Below are positions 8,902-17,832 of a stretch of 64,000 bases of DNA, piece after piece. The position numbers and the translations under genes were made by a program. The stretch spans positions 16,729 to 80,728 of the forward strand of contig CAZOZO010000009.1 in assembly GCA_964584315.1 (NCBI GenBank). The letters are read 5' to 3'. The DNA is from CAXXOK01 sp964584315. GTDB lineage: Bacteria > Bacillota > Clostridia > Christensenellales > Aristaeellaceae. How positions within the stretch are numbered: the stretch's first letter is position 1; each line of letters opens with the position of its first letter. The notes under the pieces are model-generated. The model searched no databases. It was not told where the DNA came from and saw only the letters and a list, made by a program, of their open reading frames with translations.

Positions 8902-9726
8902 TCAGGCTCGCTTCACGCCGCCGATCAGCTTGTACAGCAAGTCCACGCCGCTCTCCGGCAGCAGCTCCAAAAGGCTCAGCAGCAATCCGGAACCCTTGCG
9001 GTAGCGCGCCCGCGGGTGTTTTGCCTCCAGCGCGCGCACCACGACGCGGGCCAGCTGCGCGGGGTCGCCGGAGCGGCGCAGGGTTTGCGCCATCAGGGGC
9101 TTCATGCGGGTGAGGGGCACGCGGAAGCGCGTTTCGCCCGCCAGCACCCGGTCGTAGGCGCGGGAGACCTCGTCGGTGATGTGCGTGCGGTAGCTGCCGG
9201 GCTGCAGCTTGACCACAGGGATGCCGATGAAGCCCAGCTCCCGCCGCAGGCTGTCGCTGTAGGCCTCGATGGCGCGCTTGCTGAGCACATACGGCCCCGC
9301 GAAGGGTTGCGCGGTCATCCACCCTGCGGAGGACGAGCAATTGACGATGCGCCCGCGCCCCGCCTCCACCAGGTCGAAAAAGACGGCGTTGGTGCGCACC
9401 GTGCCCATCACGTTGATGTCCAGCAGCTTTTGGCAGATGGCGACGGCGTCGCCCTCCACAAGGGGGGTGAACGCCGTAATGCCCGCGAAGTTGACCACCG
9501 CGTCCAGCCGGTCGGTATGTGCGCGCACTACCGAGTAGGCTGCGCGCAGGCTGGCTTCGTCGGTCACGTCCACGCGCACGGGCACCACGCCCGGCAGGGC
9601 CGCGAGCGCCGCAAGCCTTGCCTCGTTGGTGCCGCCCGCGAACACGCGCCACCCGCGAGCCGCAAGCGCCTGCACGCATACCTCGCCAAGGCCGCCGGTC
9701 GCGCCGGTAAAAAACACCTGCTTCAT
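8902..9726 (-). CDS. short-chain dehydrogenase/reductase (SDR)
   Basis: A 274-residue classical SDR oxidoreductase. The nucleotide-binding motif TGATGGLG is at residues 7-14, NFAG (the NAG motif) near 89, the catalytic Ser in IVNCSSSAG near 130-135, and Tyr146/Lys150 in YVLSKRAI. Such enzymes use NAD(P)H to reduce or oxidise carbonyl/hydroxyl groups; the substrate is not evident. The start at 9726 is preceded by AGGAG on the minus strand; a longer frame to 9744 would put the Shine-Dalgarno site inside the gene. It is a single gene with a near-consensus promoter and faces the preceding gene's terminator. Confidence 0.85.
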   Translation of the reverse strand: MKQVFFTGATGGLGEVCVQALAARGWRVFAGGTNEARLAALAALPGVVPVRVDVTDEASLRAAYSVVRAHTDRLDAVVNFAGITAFTPLVEGDAVAICQKLLDINVMGTVRTNAVFFDLVEAGRGRIVNCSSSAGWMTAQPFAGPYVLSKRAIEAYSDSLRRELGFIGIPVVKLQPGSYRTHITDEVSRAYDRVLAGETRFRVPLTRMKPLMAQTLRRSGDPAQLARVVVRALEAKHPRARYRKGSGLLLSLLELLPESGVDLLYKLIGGVKRA

Positions 9727-9773
9727 GGTGCACGCTCCTGTCATGGCTTTGGGGGAAGGGTGTTACTGACCGC

Positions 9774-9802
9774 ATTATATACAGACGGCGATGATTTGTA
9801 CA
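9774..9802 (-). promoter_or_regulatory. promoter for the SDR gene
   Basis: On the minus strand TGTACA (9797-9802), a 17-base spacer and a perfect TATAAT (9774-9779) lie about 48 bases upstream of the start. Confidence 0.75.
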
Positions 9803-10129
9803 GATAGTGCGTGGGTATGCAATGGAGGGAAACGGGATGTAGCGAGGGAATGGGCGAACCGATCCGGCACAGGACAGGGGGCTGCGCGTACCGCTGTGGT
9901 GTGAGGGTGCCGGGGGTTCTCCGTCTGGCACGGGCGGACATGCGGCGGCATGAAGTGGAGGCTGGCAGGGGAAAGGCAAGGGTGTGGCCGGGGCGTGCGG
10001 GGCATGGTATGCGGTTACCCTTGCGGTGCATGCTGCCGGGTTGCCCATCAGGCGCAGGCGGATGCGACCCCCGCCCCAACCGCAGCGCAGGCGCGGTACA
10101 CTTTTCAGCGTGCGCGGCGGCCCGCGATG
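9803..10129. other. divergent intergenic region, no gene seen
   Basis: About 330 bases between the SDR promoter and the promoter of the metal transporter. Frames here are short or lack ribosome binding sites; no repeat or structured element was recognised. Confidence 0.4.
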
Positions 10130-10138
10130 TGCTATAAT
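10130..10138 (+). promoter_or_regulatory. extended -10 promoter for the Nramp transporter
   Basis: TGCTATAAT at 10130-10138 is a full extended -10. No good -35 lies 16-18 bases upstream, as expected for this promoter class. Confidence 0.6.
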
Positions 10139-10198
10139 CCATGCATCACGATACCGCGCGGGCAGCCCCATTACGCGACAGAAAAGGTGCGGTGCCAT

Positions 10199-11443
10199 TT
10201 GAAACTGCCACATTTCAAAACCCATCCGGGCAGCAAGATCGCCAGTTTTCTCAAATACGTGGGGCCGGGCCTGCTCATCACGGTCGGGTTTATCGACCCG
10301 GGCAACTGGGCGTCCAACATTGCCGCGGGCTCGCAGTACGGCTACACGCTGCTGTGGATGGTCACGCTGTCCACCGTCATGCTGATCCTGTTGCAGCACA
10401 ACGCGGCGCACCTTGGCATCGTGACGGGCAAGTGCCTGTCGGAAGCCGCGACGGAGTACATGCGGCCCTGGCTGAAAAACACCGTGCTGCTGACCGCTAT
10501 GGGCGCGTCCGTATCCACCGCGCTGGCGGAGATCCTGGGCGCGGCCATCGCCCTGAACATGCTGTTTCACCTGCCGCTCAAGATCGGCGCGCTGCTGGTG
10601 CTGGCGGTGGTGCTGGCGCTGCAGTTTACCAACTCCTACCGCAAGATCGAGAAGATCATCATCGGGTTCGTATCGCTCATCGGGCTGTCGTTCCTGTTTG
10701 AGATCTGCATCATCCACACCGATTGGGGCGCGGCGGCGGCCGGTTGGGTGACCCCTGCGTTCCCCAAAGGCTCGATGGTCGTGATCATGAGCGTGCTGGG
10801 CGCGGTGGTCATGCCGCACAACCTGTTTCTGCACTCCGAGATCATCCAGAGCCGCCAGTGGAACCTGCAGGATGAAAAGGTGATCCGCCAGCAGCTGAAG
10901 TTCGAGTTTGCGGACACGCTGTTTTCGATGGTCATCGGCTGGGCCATCAACAGCGCGATGATCCTGATGGCCGCCGCGACCTTTTTTGCCAGCGGCACCG
11001 TGGTGACCGACCTGGCGCAGGCCGAGGCGATGCTGACCCCGCTGCTGGGCAATGCCGCCAGCCTGGTGTTTGCCCTCGCCCTGCTGTTTGCGGGACTGTC
11101 CTCCAGCATCACGGCGGGCATGGCGGGCGGCAGCATTTTCGCGGGCATCTTCGCGGAGCCCTACAACATTGCGGACAGCCACTCCAAGGCGGGCGTGCTG
11201 TTTACCATGTTGCCCGCCACGCTGATCATCTTCCTGATCGCCTCGCCGTTTGACGGGCTGGTCTACTCCCAAATGCTGCTGAGCGTGCAGCTGCCCATCA
11301 CGATCTTCACGCTCATTTACCTGACGTCCTCCAAAAAGGTGATGGGCAAGTACGCCAACACCCCGCTTGGCAAAGTGCTGCTGTGGGGCATTGGCCTGAT
11401 CGTGACGTTTTTGAACGTGGCGCTGCTGGTGAGCTATCTGTAA
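10199..11443 (+). CDS. mntH: Nramp family divalent metal (Mn2+/Fe2+) transporter
   Basis: A 414-residue integral membrane protein with about 11 membrane helices that imports divalent metal with protons. The two metal-site motifs are present: DPGN at residues 33-36 (in GFIDPGNWASN) and MPHN at 205-208 (in VVMPHNLFLHSE). The methionine that selects transition metals over Mg2+ in canonical Nramps is kept. The start is judged to be TTG at 10199 (AAAGGTG ends 9 bases upstream); GTG at 10187 is an alternative giving four more residues, and the frame runs open upstream into the promoter. It is monocistronic. Whether Mn or Fe is the main substrate is not shown. Confidence 0.85.
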   Translation: MKLPHFKTHPGSKIASFLKYVGPGLLITVGFIDPGNWASNIAAGSQYGYTLLWMVTLSTVMLILLQHNAAHLGIVTGKCLSEAATEYMRPWLKNTVLLTAMGASVSTALAEILGAAIALNMLFHLPLKIGALLVLAVVLALQFTNSYRKIEKIIIGFVSLIGLSFLFEICIIHTDWGAAAAGWVTPAFPKGSMVVIMSVLGAVVMPHNLFLHSEIIQSRQWNLQDEKVIRQQLKFEFADTLFSMVIGWAINSAMILMAAATFFASGTVVTDLAQAEAMLTPLLGNAASLVFALALLFAGLSSSITAGMAGGSIFAGIFAEPYNIADSHSKAGVLFTMLPATLIIFLIASPFDGLVYSQMLLSVQLPITIFTLIYLTSSKKVMGKYANTPLGKVLLWGIGLIVTFLNVALLVSYL

Positions 11444-11463
11444 AGAGGCAATTGACGATAGGA

Positions 11464-11498
11464 CGCAAACGCCCCGCCGAGCAGGCGGGGTGTTTGCG
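11464..11498 (+). terminator. hairpin after the Nramp gene
   Basis: A 15-bp stem with one G-T pair (11464-11478 with 11484-11498) and a 5-base loop, 20 bases after the stop. No T-run follows. Confidence 0.5.
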
Positions 11499-11556
11499 GT
11501 GGGGGTTGGTGTCAAAATGGCTCTTGCCGGGTAAAAGACAAACACGCCGTGACAAG

Positions 11557-11596
11557 AAAGGAACCCCGCAAGCCTTACGCCTTGCGGGGTTCCTTT
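11557..11596 (-). terminator. terminator of the tRNA-Thr transcript
   Basis: A perfect 16-bp stem (11557-11572 with 11581-11596) lies just downstream of the tRNA on its strand. The exit arm ends in TTTCTT when read on the minus strand. Confidence 0.75.
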
Positions 11597-11672
11597 TGGA
11601 GCTGATGACCAGAATCGAACTGGTGACCTCATCCTTACCAAGGATGTGCTCTACCGGCTGAGCTACATCAGC
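11597..11672 (-). tRNA. tRNA-Thr (GGT)
   Basis: The minus strand folds as a full tRNA: acceptor stem GCTGATG with CATCAGC, D-arm starting TAGCTCAG, anticodon stem CATCC/GGATG around loop TTGGTAA, T-loop TTCGATT, discriminator T, and an encoded CCA (11597-11599). The anticodon GGT reads ACC/ACU threonine codons. It has its own promoter and terminator. Confidence 0.95.
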
Positions 11673-11695
11673 ATCGTAATTTGGGCAACGACGAT

Positions 11696-11724
11696 ATGAT
11701 ACACGAACGCGGGGCAAAATGCAA
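11696..11724 (-). promoter_or_regulatory. promoter of tRNA-Thr
   Basis: Minus strand TTGCAT (11719-11724), 17-base spacer, TATCAT (11696-11701), 24 bases before the mature 5' end. Confidence 0.65.
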
Positions 11725-11961
11725 TAGCAATTCTCAAATTTTAGGGAGAAAATGAGGTGATGCGGGGCTTTGCGAAGCGGGCGTTCCTAAGCATGGCTCC
11801 GCAAGACCATGATGGAGCATATCTTTTCTGCGCGGGGGCGCCATTCGGCAGGGTACGGTTCGCGGCCTGCGCGCATGTGGCTGATCCGGTGCGGCCTGCC
11901 GTGTCGGCTTGCTTAGTGCCTGTTTGTCTCGCTCCCGTCCCGGGGCCCTGCATGCACTGAG

Positions 11962-12741
11962 CTACCGAAGCAGCTCCGCCAGCGACATTCCCGTTACGCG
12001 ACCATCCTCGCCCAGCACCTCGCAGGGGAGCCGCACGGGGGCCAGCTTGCCGGATGCCAGCTGCTCCACGGGCGCGATCAGCCCGATGGGCGCCCTGCCG
12101 CGCACGCGGGCGGCAAAGTCCAGCTCGTTAGCAAGGGGGGCTTCAAACGATATGCCGGACATCGTAGGCCAGGGCAGGTAGTGGATGTCGCTGCCCGCCA
12201 GCATCGATAGGCCCAGGTTTTTGGCGTAGCGGTAGGCCTGCACGTTCACCCCCATGGGGTTGGCGGCGTTGAAAACCTCCACGCCGTCCACGCCGGCGGT
12301 ATTGAGATGGATGCGCCGGATGTAGCTGCGGTCGCGGAAAGGATGCGCCTGCACCACGCAGCCGCCCGCCCGCGATACCGCGGCGTACTGCTCCGCGCGC
12401 AACCAGCCCTTGACCTCCGGGTGGTCCAGCAGCCATGCCTTGTCCAAGCCGTACACAAGGTATTCGTCGCCGTCGTAGGCCTGCTCCCACCCGAACAGCA
12501 CTTGAAACCCGCGGCGCTGGCCTTCGGCCCACGCGGCCTCATAGCCCGCGCAGAAGGCGTGCACCTGCTCGCGCCAAGGCAACCGCTGGCTTACCGCCGT
12601 GTTGCCGCCAAAAAAATGGTCGGTCACGAAAATGCCGTGGTACCCCAGGTCCTGATAGTATGGGATATACTCGTGCGCGGCGGTCACGCCGCAGGCGCTG
12701 GACTGGCTGGTGTGCAGGTGGGTCTCGTAGCGGTATGGCAT
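11962..12741 (-). CDS. PHP-domain metal-dependent phosphoesterase
   Basis: A 259-residue PHP-fold hydrolase, cytoplasmic. Metal ligands typical of the fold can be seen: H8 and H10 in ETHLHTSQ, TDHFF near 49, the acidic residue in FGWEQ, QAHPF near 138 and GSDIHYLP near 190. PHP proteins hydrolyse phosphoesters such as histidinol phosphate, nucleotide 3'-5' products or small phosphodiesters; the substrate is not evident. The start at 12741 has AAAGGA about 10 bases upstream. A much longer frame upstream is low-complexity antisense of the neighbouring gene. It lies downstream of the transglutaminase operon with a 280-base gap. Confidence 0.8.
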   Translation of the reverse strand: MPYRYETHLHTSQSSACGVTAAHEYIPYYQDLGYHGIFVTDHFFGGNTAVSQRLPWREQVHAFCAGYEAAWAEGQRRGFQVLFGWEQAYDGDEYLVYGLDKAWLLDHPEVKGWLRAEQYAAVSRAGGCVVQAHPFRDRSYIRRIHLNTAGVDGVEVFNAANPMGVNVQAYRYAKNLGLSMLAGSDIHYLPWPTMSGISFEAPLANELDFAARVRGRAPIGLIAPVEQLASGKLAPVRLPCEVLGEDGRVTGMSLAELLR

Positions 12742-13021
12742 GGCGCAAGTCCTTTCGCGGGGCGGAGGGGAAGTGGTGGCTGTCGAAGGGGCGGCCCGCG
12801 TCGGGCGGCGTGCACAGCGGGAGACCCCGGATGCGCGGCCTGCTCGCCTCTGATGGGGAGATACCCCCGCCGCGCACGGGTGAACCACCCATTGCGGCGC
12901 CGCCCAGGCGCTGTGGAGCTCACCCGGCGCATGAAACAGCGCCAAGGGCTTAGTGGCCACGAGAACCGGGCGGCATGCGGTCGGTATCCTGCTTGAGTTC
13001 GTTATTTTGTGGGTTGCGGCG
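12742..13021. other. gap between the transglutaminase and PHP genes
   Basis: About 280 bases on the shared minus strand. No convincing terminator or promoter was recognised; read-through from the operon is possible. Confidence 0.35.
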
Positions 13022-15958
13022 TTATTTTCGCGGCTTGCCCGGCCCGTGCGGGTCTGCGCCGTGCTTGCGGTCTGCGCCGCGCAGGGCGTGTGCATCCTGC
13101 TGCGGCCTGCGCGGCTCCTGCGCCTGTGCGGGCTTATGCTGCGGCTGCGTACTGCGCGCGTCCGGCTGGGGCCTGAGGGGCGGCGTGGTAGCATGCGCCG
13201 CGCCTGCTGCCTGCGCGGGGCTGCGCGGCGGTTGCGCGCCGTTCGCCCCCTGCGCTGCGCTATGGTGGGGCTGTGCGCCGCCGGTTCCCTGCGCTGGGCG
13301 GGGCGATGGCGTGCCGCTTGCGATCTGCGCGGGGCGGGGCGGCTGCGCACTGCCTGCGCCCTGCGCGGGGCCGCGGGTTGCTTGCACAGGGGCGGGTCTG
13401 CCGTTTGGCGTATCCTGCATCGCTTTGCCGTTATGCTGCGATGCCTTGTCGCCGCTTTGCGCGGGCTTGCCGTTACCCTGCGTCGCCTTGCCATTGCCCT
13501 GCGCGGCATGGTTGCCGCCTGTCGCGGCTTTTTCCACGGGGGGTGGCGGCGCGTGCGGCGCGGTTTGCGGGCTGCCGTTCCCCTTGGGGGCGGGCGAGCC
13601 GCTTTGGCCTGCGGCGGCGGGGTTGCGGCTGTAGGCAGCCGGGTTTGCCTTGCCCTTGGGCTTGGGCGGGCTAAAGGTGGGGCCCTGCGGCGGCTTGTCG
13701 TGCGGGGCGGGTGTATCCATCCCGCGGTAGAAGCGCGGGTCAAACGCTGCCGCCAGCAGGAAGCGCAGCCTGCGCAGCAGGTGCGAGCCCTTGAAAACGA
13801 GGCGGTAGGTATCGCGCGCGCGGGTCACATGCTCCTGCGTAAGCTCCATGCGGCTGTAGTTGCTCAGCGCCAGCAGCCGCCACAGCGGGGCGATGGGCGT
13901 GGGGAACACGCGCACGCTGTCTACCCTGCGAGCGAAGGCCAGCGGCGTCTCGCCGTTTTGCGGCGCGCGGCGCGCGTATTGCAGCAGGCGCTGCACTGCC
14001 GCGCCATAGATGAAGATCTTCGCCTGCTGGGTGGGTTGCCGCCTTGCCATGTGCTCCGGCGAGCGGGAGGCGATGCGCGCGGTCAACGCAGCCACGGCCA
14101 GCGCCAGTGCGATCCACAGCCACGGGATGTCCGGCGGGGCGTCGGGCTCGGTATCAGGGGTCTGATCCTCCGGGGGCTGATCCGGCTCCTCGCTGGGCTG
14201 GGGCTCGGGCGTGGGCTCGTCGGGCGGGGTATCAGGGTTGGGGCTGGGCGTGGGCTGGTCCTCCGGCGATGGCGAGGGCGAGGGGCTGGGCTCATCCTGC
14301 GGGGGATTGTTGGCGTTTGACTGCTGGATGGGCGTGGGGTCGAACGGCACCCAGCCGAAGCCCTCGAAGTAGACCTCCGTCCAGGCATGCGCGTCCTTGC
14401 CGGTCACGTAGGCGAAGCCGTCCGCCTCCGGCATGGCCAGAAAGCCCTCCACGTAGCGCGAGGGCAGGCCCGCCATGCGGCACATCACCGTCATGGCGGC
14501 GGCGTAGTAGGTGCAGTAGCCCTCCTTGCCCACATAGAGGAAGTAGGTCACAAAATCCTTGTTGTCGGGCGGGGTATCGGGGGTCAGGGTGTAGCGGTAG
14601 TACTTTTGCAGGTGGCGCATGATGGCCAGCGCCTTGCCGTAAGGGGTGGTCTCCCCGCGCACGATGTTGGCCACGTCGTCGTACACCTTTTTTTCAAGGT
14701 GGCTGGGCAGCGGGGTATAGGCGGCGGTGATGGCCTGAAAACTGTCGTCGGTCTTGGCGGCGGCGTTCACCAGCGCGTCCAGCCCCGCCTGCCCGCCCTC
14801 CACGATGGGCGCATACACAGTGTAGCGGTCGTCGCGCTTCAGGTCGCGGGTGATGAACAGCTCACTGGCGTCGTTGAAGTAGGGCACCATATCGCCCGTC
14901 ATGTTCAGGCTGCGCAAAAACAGCGGCGTAAACACCGTGGAGGCTGCGCTGTTTTGCATCTGCACGCTCACGGCCTTCTCGTCCAGCAGGTGGCTGGCCT
15001 TGCGGATGGCCTCGCCGGGCAGCAGCTCCGTAAAGGCGCGATGGCGCTGCGCCTGCCAGCGGGGGTTGATGTACAGGTAGCGCCGCGCGCTGGAGGTGTC
15101 GATAAAGCTGCGGCCGGTGTAGCTGTCCTTGACCACGGCGCGCAGCAGCGTCTTTTGGCTGGTTTTGACCGTCATGACCGGAAACTCGCTGGGCTCGGCT
15201 TCGCCGCCCAGTTGGTTGTTGCCCAGGGGGTAGTAGCCATACGTGCCCAGCGTGAACACATTGCGCGGCTCGGTAAAAAACAGATAGTCGCTGATCATCT
15301 GCTTGAGGCTGCGCGCCGCGCTGGCCAGCGGCTCCACCGTGAGCCTGCCCGCGGGCAGAATCAGGAACGCCAGCAGCACCGCCACCACGGCCATGGGCAG
15401 CACATGCAAAATGTTGATCTTCTCATGCGCGGCCTGCGACATCTGAAGCAGCAGCGCCACCAGCGCGGGCGCGGCATACCAGAACAGGTTCGCCTTGCCT
15501 AGGCTCCACAGGCCGAACAGCATCAGCACCACGATGATGGCCGCGGGCAGGAAGCCCACCCCGCGCTTGGCAAACACATAGCTCATGACCGCCGTGAAGC
15601 AAACGATCAGCCCCGCGACATGGCCGCCGAACAGCGGCAGCGCCACCGCGTAGCCGCTGAAGTACAGGGCCAGCGCCTTGGCGCCCTCCAGCCAGCCGCC
15701 CAGCACGCCCATGCCGGGCAAAAAAAACTGCACCAGCAGGAACACCGCCAGCGCCGCCCACAGGATGCGGCGCGACTGGCGCGTGGCGTTCAGCACCGTG
15801 AGGGCGACCAGCACGACCGTGCCCAAAATGAGCGAAAGCGGCAGCTGCGCCCCCAGATCCATCGCCAAAAGCAGCGGCAGCGTAACGCCTACCGTCAGCA
15901 GGAAGGCCACGCCAAGGCGGCTGAGCGGCTCCTTTTGCAAAAATGCCAGCTTACGCAT
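13022..15958 (-). CDS. TgpA-type membrane transglutaminase-like protein with long low-complexity tail
   Basis: A 978-residue membrane protein. About six membrane helices fill residues 1-200, followed by an extracellular part with a transglutaminase-like core: Cys near 482 (in GYCTYYAAAMTVMCRMAGLP), His near 524 (in DAHAWTEVYFEGFGW) and Asp near 539 (in VPFDPTP). A Ser/Pro/Asp/Glu-rich linker (about 555-610), one membrane helix (about 613-635) and a cytoplasmic region like DUF4129 (to about 740) follow. The last 230 residues are Pro/Ala/Gln/Gly/Asn/Lys low complexity, longer than usual. The start at 15958 has GGAGGG upstream. Third gene after MoxR and DUF58, a common trio; its role in envelope protein processing is inferred. 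Confidence 0.85.
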   Translation of the reverse strand: MRKLAFLQKEPLSRLGVAFLLTVGVTLPLLLAMDLGAQLPLSLILGTVVLVALTVLNATRQSRRILWAALAVFLLVQFFLPGMGVLGGWLEGAKALALYFSGYAVALPLFGGHVAGLIVCFTAVMSYVFAKRGVGFLPAAIIVVLMLFGLWSLGKANLFWYAAPALVALLLQMSQAAHEKINILHVLPMAVVAVLLAFLILPAGRLTVEPLASAARSLKQMISDYLFFTEPRNVFTLGTYGYYPLGNNQLGGEAEPSEFPVMTVKTSQKTLLRAVVKDSYTGRSFIDTSSARRYLYINPRWQAQRHRAFTELLPGEAIRKASHLLDEKAVSVQMQNSAASTVFTPLFLRSLNMTGDMVPYFNDASELFITRDLKRDDRYTVYAPIVEGGQAGLDALVNAAAKTDDSFQAITAAYTPLPSHLEKKVYDDVANIVRGETTPYGKALAIMRHLQKYYRYTLTPDTPPDNKDFVTYFLYVGKEGYCTYYAAAMTVMCRMAGLPSRYVEGFLAMPEADGFAYVTGKDAHAWTEVYFEGFGWVPFDPTPIQQSNANNPPQDEPSPSPSPSPEDQPTPSPNPDTPPDEPTPEPQPSEEPDQPPEDQTPDTEPDAPPDIPWLWIALALAVAALTARIASRSPEHMARRQPTQQAKIFIYGAAVQRLLQYARRAPQNGETPLAFARRVDSVRVFPTPIAPLWRLLALSNYSRMELTQEHVTRARDTYRLVFKGSHLLRRLRFLLAAAFDPRFYRGMDTPAPHDKPPQGPTFSPPKPKGKANPAAYSRNPAAAGQSGSPAPKGNGSPQTAPHAPPPPVEKAATGGNHAAQGNGKATQGNGKPAQSGDKASQHNGKAMQDTPNGRPAPVQATRGPAQGAGSAQPPRPAQIASGTPSPRPAQGTGGAQPHHSAAQGANGAQPPRSPAQAAGAAHATTPPLRPQPDARSTQPQHKPAQAQEPRRPQQDAHALRGADRKHGADPHGPGKPRK

Positions 15959-15982
15959 GTATGACCCTCCTGCGGCGCTGGC

Positions 15983-16290
15983 ACGCCTTTGGGAAAGGGA
16001 TTGCGATCCCCTTCCCAACCTTCCCCTTTGGGATGGTCGGCGTGGCTGCGCGAAATTTGGCAAGATAACAACGTCGGCTCTGCGGCGTCGGCTCTGCCTC
16101 CTTTGGGAGGGGGACTTCGTCCCCCTGTCCCGTCAGTTTGATCGGCGCGCGGCGCGCTGTCGCGCCCCACGCTTGTCAAACTTCCCATCTTCGGGTCGCT
16201 CGCCGCTTTGCGGCGTTGCCCACTGGGCAAACGCTTCCCTACGATGCCAACCGCCCCCTGAGGACGGCAGGCTTGGCTTCATATTTATTG
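15983..16290 (+). repeat. mosaic intergenic repeat, locus A
   Basis: Non-coding repeat inside the MoxR-DUF58-transglutaminase operon. It contains, in order, a G-rich/C-rich hairpin (GGGGGAC...GTCCCCC near 16106-16124), a CGTCAGTTTGAT box, small palindromes, the segment GGGTCGCTCGCCGCTTTGCG, and TTGCCCACTGGGCAAACGCT. The same modules recur in the same order near 56.3 kb and, on the other strand, near 48.1 and 53.5 kb. No frame across it is a plausible gene. Confidence 0.85.
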
Positions 16291-16435
16291 CGGATTCTTA
16301 TTCGGCCCGCATCATGGCCGCTTCGCGGCTGTTGGAAGCTTGTGGGAACGCTATCCCCAATATCTTCCCTCTACTCTGGTCTTGCCTTCGAAAACCAGAT
16401 CGAACCTCGTCGCTCCCTCGTCCGCGCCCGCAGGC

Positions 16436-16615
16436 GCGGCTGGGGAAAGGTTGGGGAAGGGAACGCCCTTCCCCAAAGGGAGCGCCAGCGACCGCGCGGC
16501 TGGGGAAAGGTTGGGGAGGGGAACGCCCCTCCCCAAAGGGAGCGTCAGCGACCGCGCGGCTGGGGAAAGGTTGGGGAAGGGAACGCCCTTCCCCAAAGGG
16601 AGCGAACGCGACCGC
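16436..16615 (+). repeat. 60-bp tandem repeat, three copies, hairpin-forming
   Basis: Three direct copies of a 60-base unit. Each holds a hairpin TTGGGGAAGGG-aacg-CCCTTCCCCAA (first copy 16451-16476). In copy 2 the A at 16458 and its partner T at 16469 are G (16518) and C (16529), so the pair has changed on both sides and the stem is kept. The third copy diverges at its 3' end. The array begins 33 bases beyond the DUF58 stop. Confidence 0.9.
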
Positions 16616-16647
16616 TCGCCCCTCCCCAAAGCGAGCCTTGGCGAGCG

Positions 16648-17805
16648 TTATCCTTGCGGCGCCACGAAGTTCACTTCCACGCCCTGCTGCTGCAGGCGGC
16701 CCACCAAGCCTTGCAGCGCGCTGTCCTTGGGGCGGAAGGTAACCAGGTAGAGCCGCACGTTCGGGCCCATGCGCTTCATGCGGCCGATCAGGTCTACCAG
16801 CACGCTGGTCAGGCGCGTGGTCACGATCACCACCGCGCCGGTCTTGCGCAGGTCGTTCATCTGCATCAGGATGACGCGCTCAAACTGCTCGCTCTCGTTA
16901 AATGTGCAGCGCGCCAGCTCCTCCAGCAGGATCGGCAGGCCCATAGTGCCGTGGTACTCCATCGGCCGGTCGCCCACCAGCGGCAGGCGCACGGGGTTGT
17001 CATGCTTGATCTGCGTGTTCACCACCGAGGCCGCCGTTTCCAGCACCGCGTCCTGCAAATAGCCAACCTTGGCGGCGTCGATGTCCGGCGGCAGGTAGGG
17101 GGGCGAGGTGTCCATCAGCACCAGCGCGTCGGGCAGGGCGGGCTCCTCAAATTGACGGATGATGACCTCGCGCTTGCGGGCGCTCATCTTCCAGTGGATG
17201 CGCTTCAGGGGGTCGCCCGGCTGGTAGCCGCGAAAGTCGCTGGGGCTGCTGGGGTCCTCCATGGCGCGCTTCATGGTTTCCACGCCCATGTCGCCCGCCG
17301 CGAAGGTGAGCGGCTCCACATCAAAAGGCACGGGCAGCACGAGCAGCTCGTTCCCCGCGCTTTCGGGCTTATGCTCCTTTTTAAACAGGCCGAATACATC
17401 GCTGACGGTGAAGCTCTCCACACCCGGGAACATCGAGCCCACATGCTCCGCCATGAAACGGTAGGCCACCTTCTGCGTGCGGCGGCCCAGCTCGGTCAGG
17501 TGGATGGTGCCCGCGGGCGTGTTGCTGGTGGCGCGCATGCGCAGGCTCACCGGCGCGATGGGCAGCACGCTTTTGTGGCTGACCGACACTTCCATGTTCA
17601 CGCTGTCGCCGCGGTTCACCTTCATGGCGGAGAGGCCGTGCTCCACCTTGACGCTCTTTTCCGCCGTGCGCACGCTCACATACGCCAGCGCCCACGCGAT
17701 GGCGATGATCAGCGATAGAAGCAGGTACATCCGGTTGCCCATGGACAGGGCGCTCAGCAGCAGAAAACCGAAGCTGACGCCCAAGGTAATCAGGGTGGAT
17801 TTCAT
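16648..17805 (-). CDS. DUF58 domain membrane-anchored protein
   Basis: A 385-residue protein with two membrane helices at residues 5-45 and a soluble part. The DUF58 signature DFRGYQPGDPLKRIHWKMSAR is near residues 188-208, followed by a von Willebrand A-like fold (ALVLMDTSPP near 227, AVVIVTTRL near 330). DUF58 proteins are nearly always found with MoxR ATPases and transglutaminase-like membrane proteins, as here; the molecular role is not settled. The start at 17805 has AAAGGAC upstream and is 27 bases after the MoxR stop, so the two are translated from one message. The repeat-filled 690-base gap after it separates it from the third gene. Confidence 0.85.
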   Translation of the reverse strand: MKSTLITLGVSFGFLLLSALSMGNRMYLLLSLIIAIAWALAYVSVRTAEKSVKVEHGLSAMKVNRGDSVNMEVSVSHKSVLPIAPVSLRMRATSNTPAGTIHLTELGRRTQKVAYRFMAEHVGSMFPGVESFTVSDVFGLFKKEHKPESAGNELLVLPVPFDVEPLTFAAGDMGVETMKRAMEDPSSPSDFRGYQPGDPLKRIHWKMSARKREVIIRQFEEPALPDALVLMDTSPPYLPPDIDAAKVGYLQDAVLETAASVVNTQIKHDNPVRLPLVGDRPMEYHGTMGLPILLEELARCTFNESEQFERVILMQMNDLRKTGAVVIVTTRLTSVLVDLIGRMKRMGPNVRLYLVTFRPKDSALQGLVGRLQQQGVEVNFVAPQG

Positions 17806-17832
17806 GGCATCGTCCTTTGTCCCGGCCGGCCG

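Noticed and set aside
8648..11641. A minus-strand open frame of about 1000 codons through the SDR and Nramp region
   Set aside because: It is antisense to clearly recognisable genes, rich in His, Gln and Arg as expected for a shadow in GC-rich DNA, and has no ribosome binding site or domain.
11757..11960. A 67-codon plus-strand frame after tRNA-Thr
   Set aside because: A weak GAGGTG-like site exists, but there is no promoter, the composition is odd and no family is recognised. Not enough support.
12953..14320. A plus-strand open frame of 455 codons opposite the end of the transglutaminase-like gene
   Set aside because: Cys/Arg/Leu-rich shadow of the low-complexity tail. The minus-strand reading has the catalytic core and membrane helices.
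16436..16615. The three 60-bp copies as a CRISPR array
   Set aside because: Copies are directly adjacent with no unique spacers, and no cas gene is present in the window.
15678..16742. Open frames crossing repeat locus A and the 60-bp array (up to 526 codons)
   Set aside because: Their peptides (for example FAALPTGQTLP) recur at every repeat locus in different frames, which shows they come from the repeat DNA and not from a gene family.
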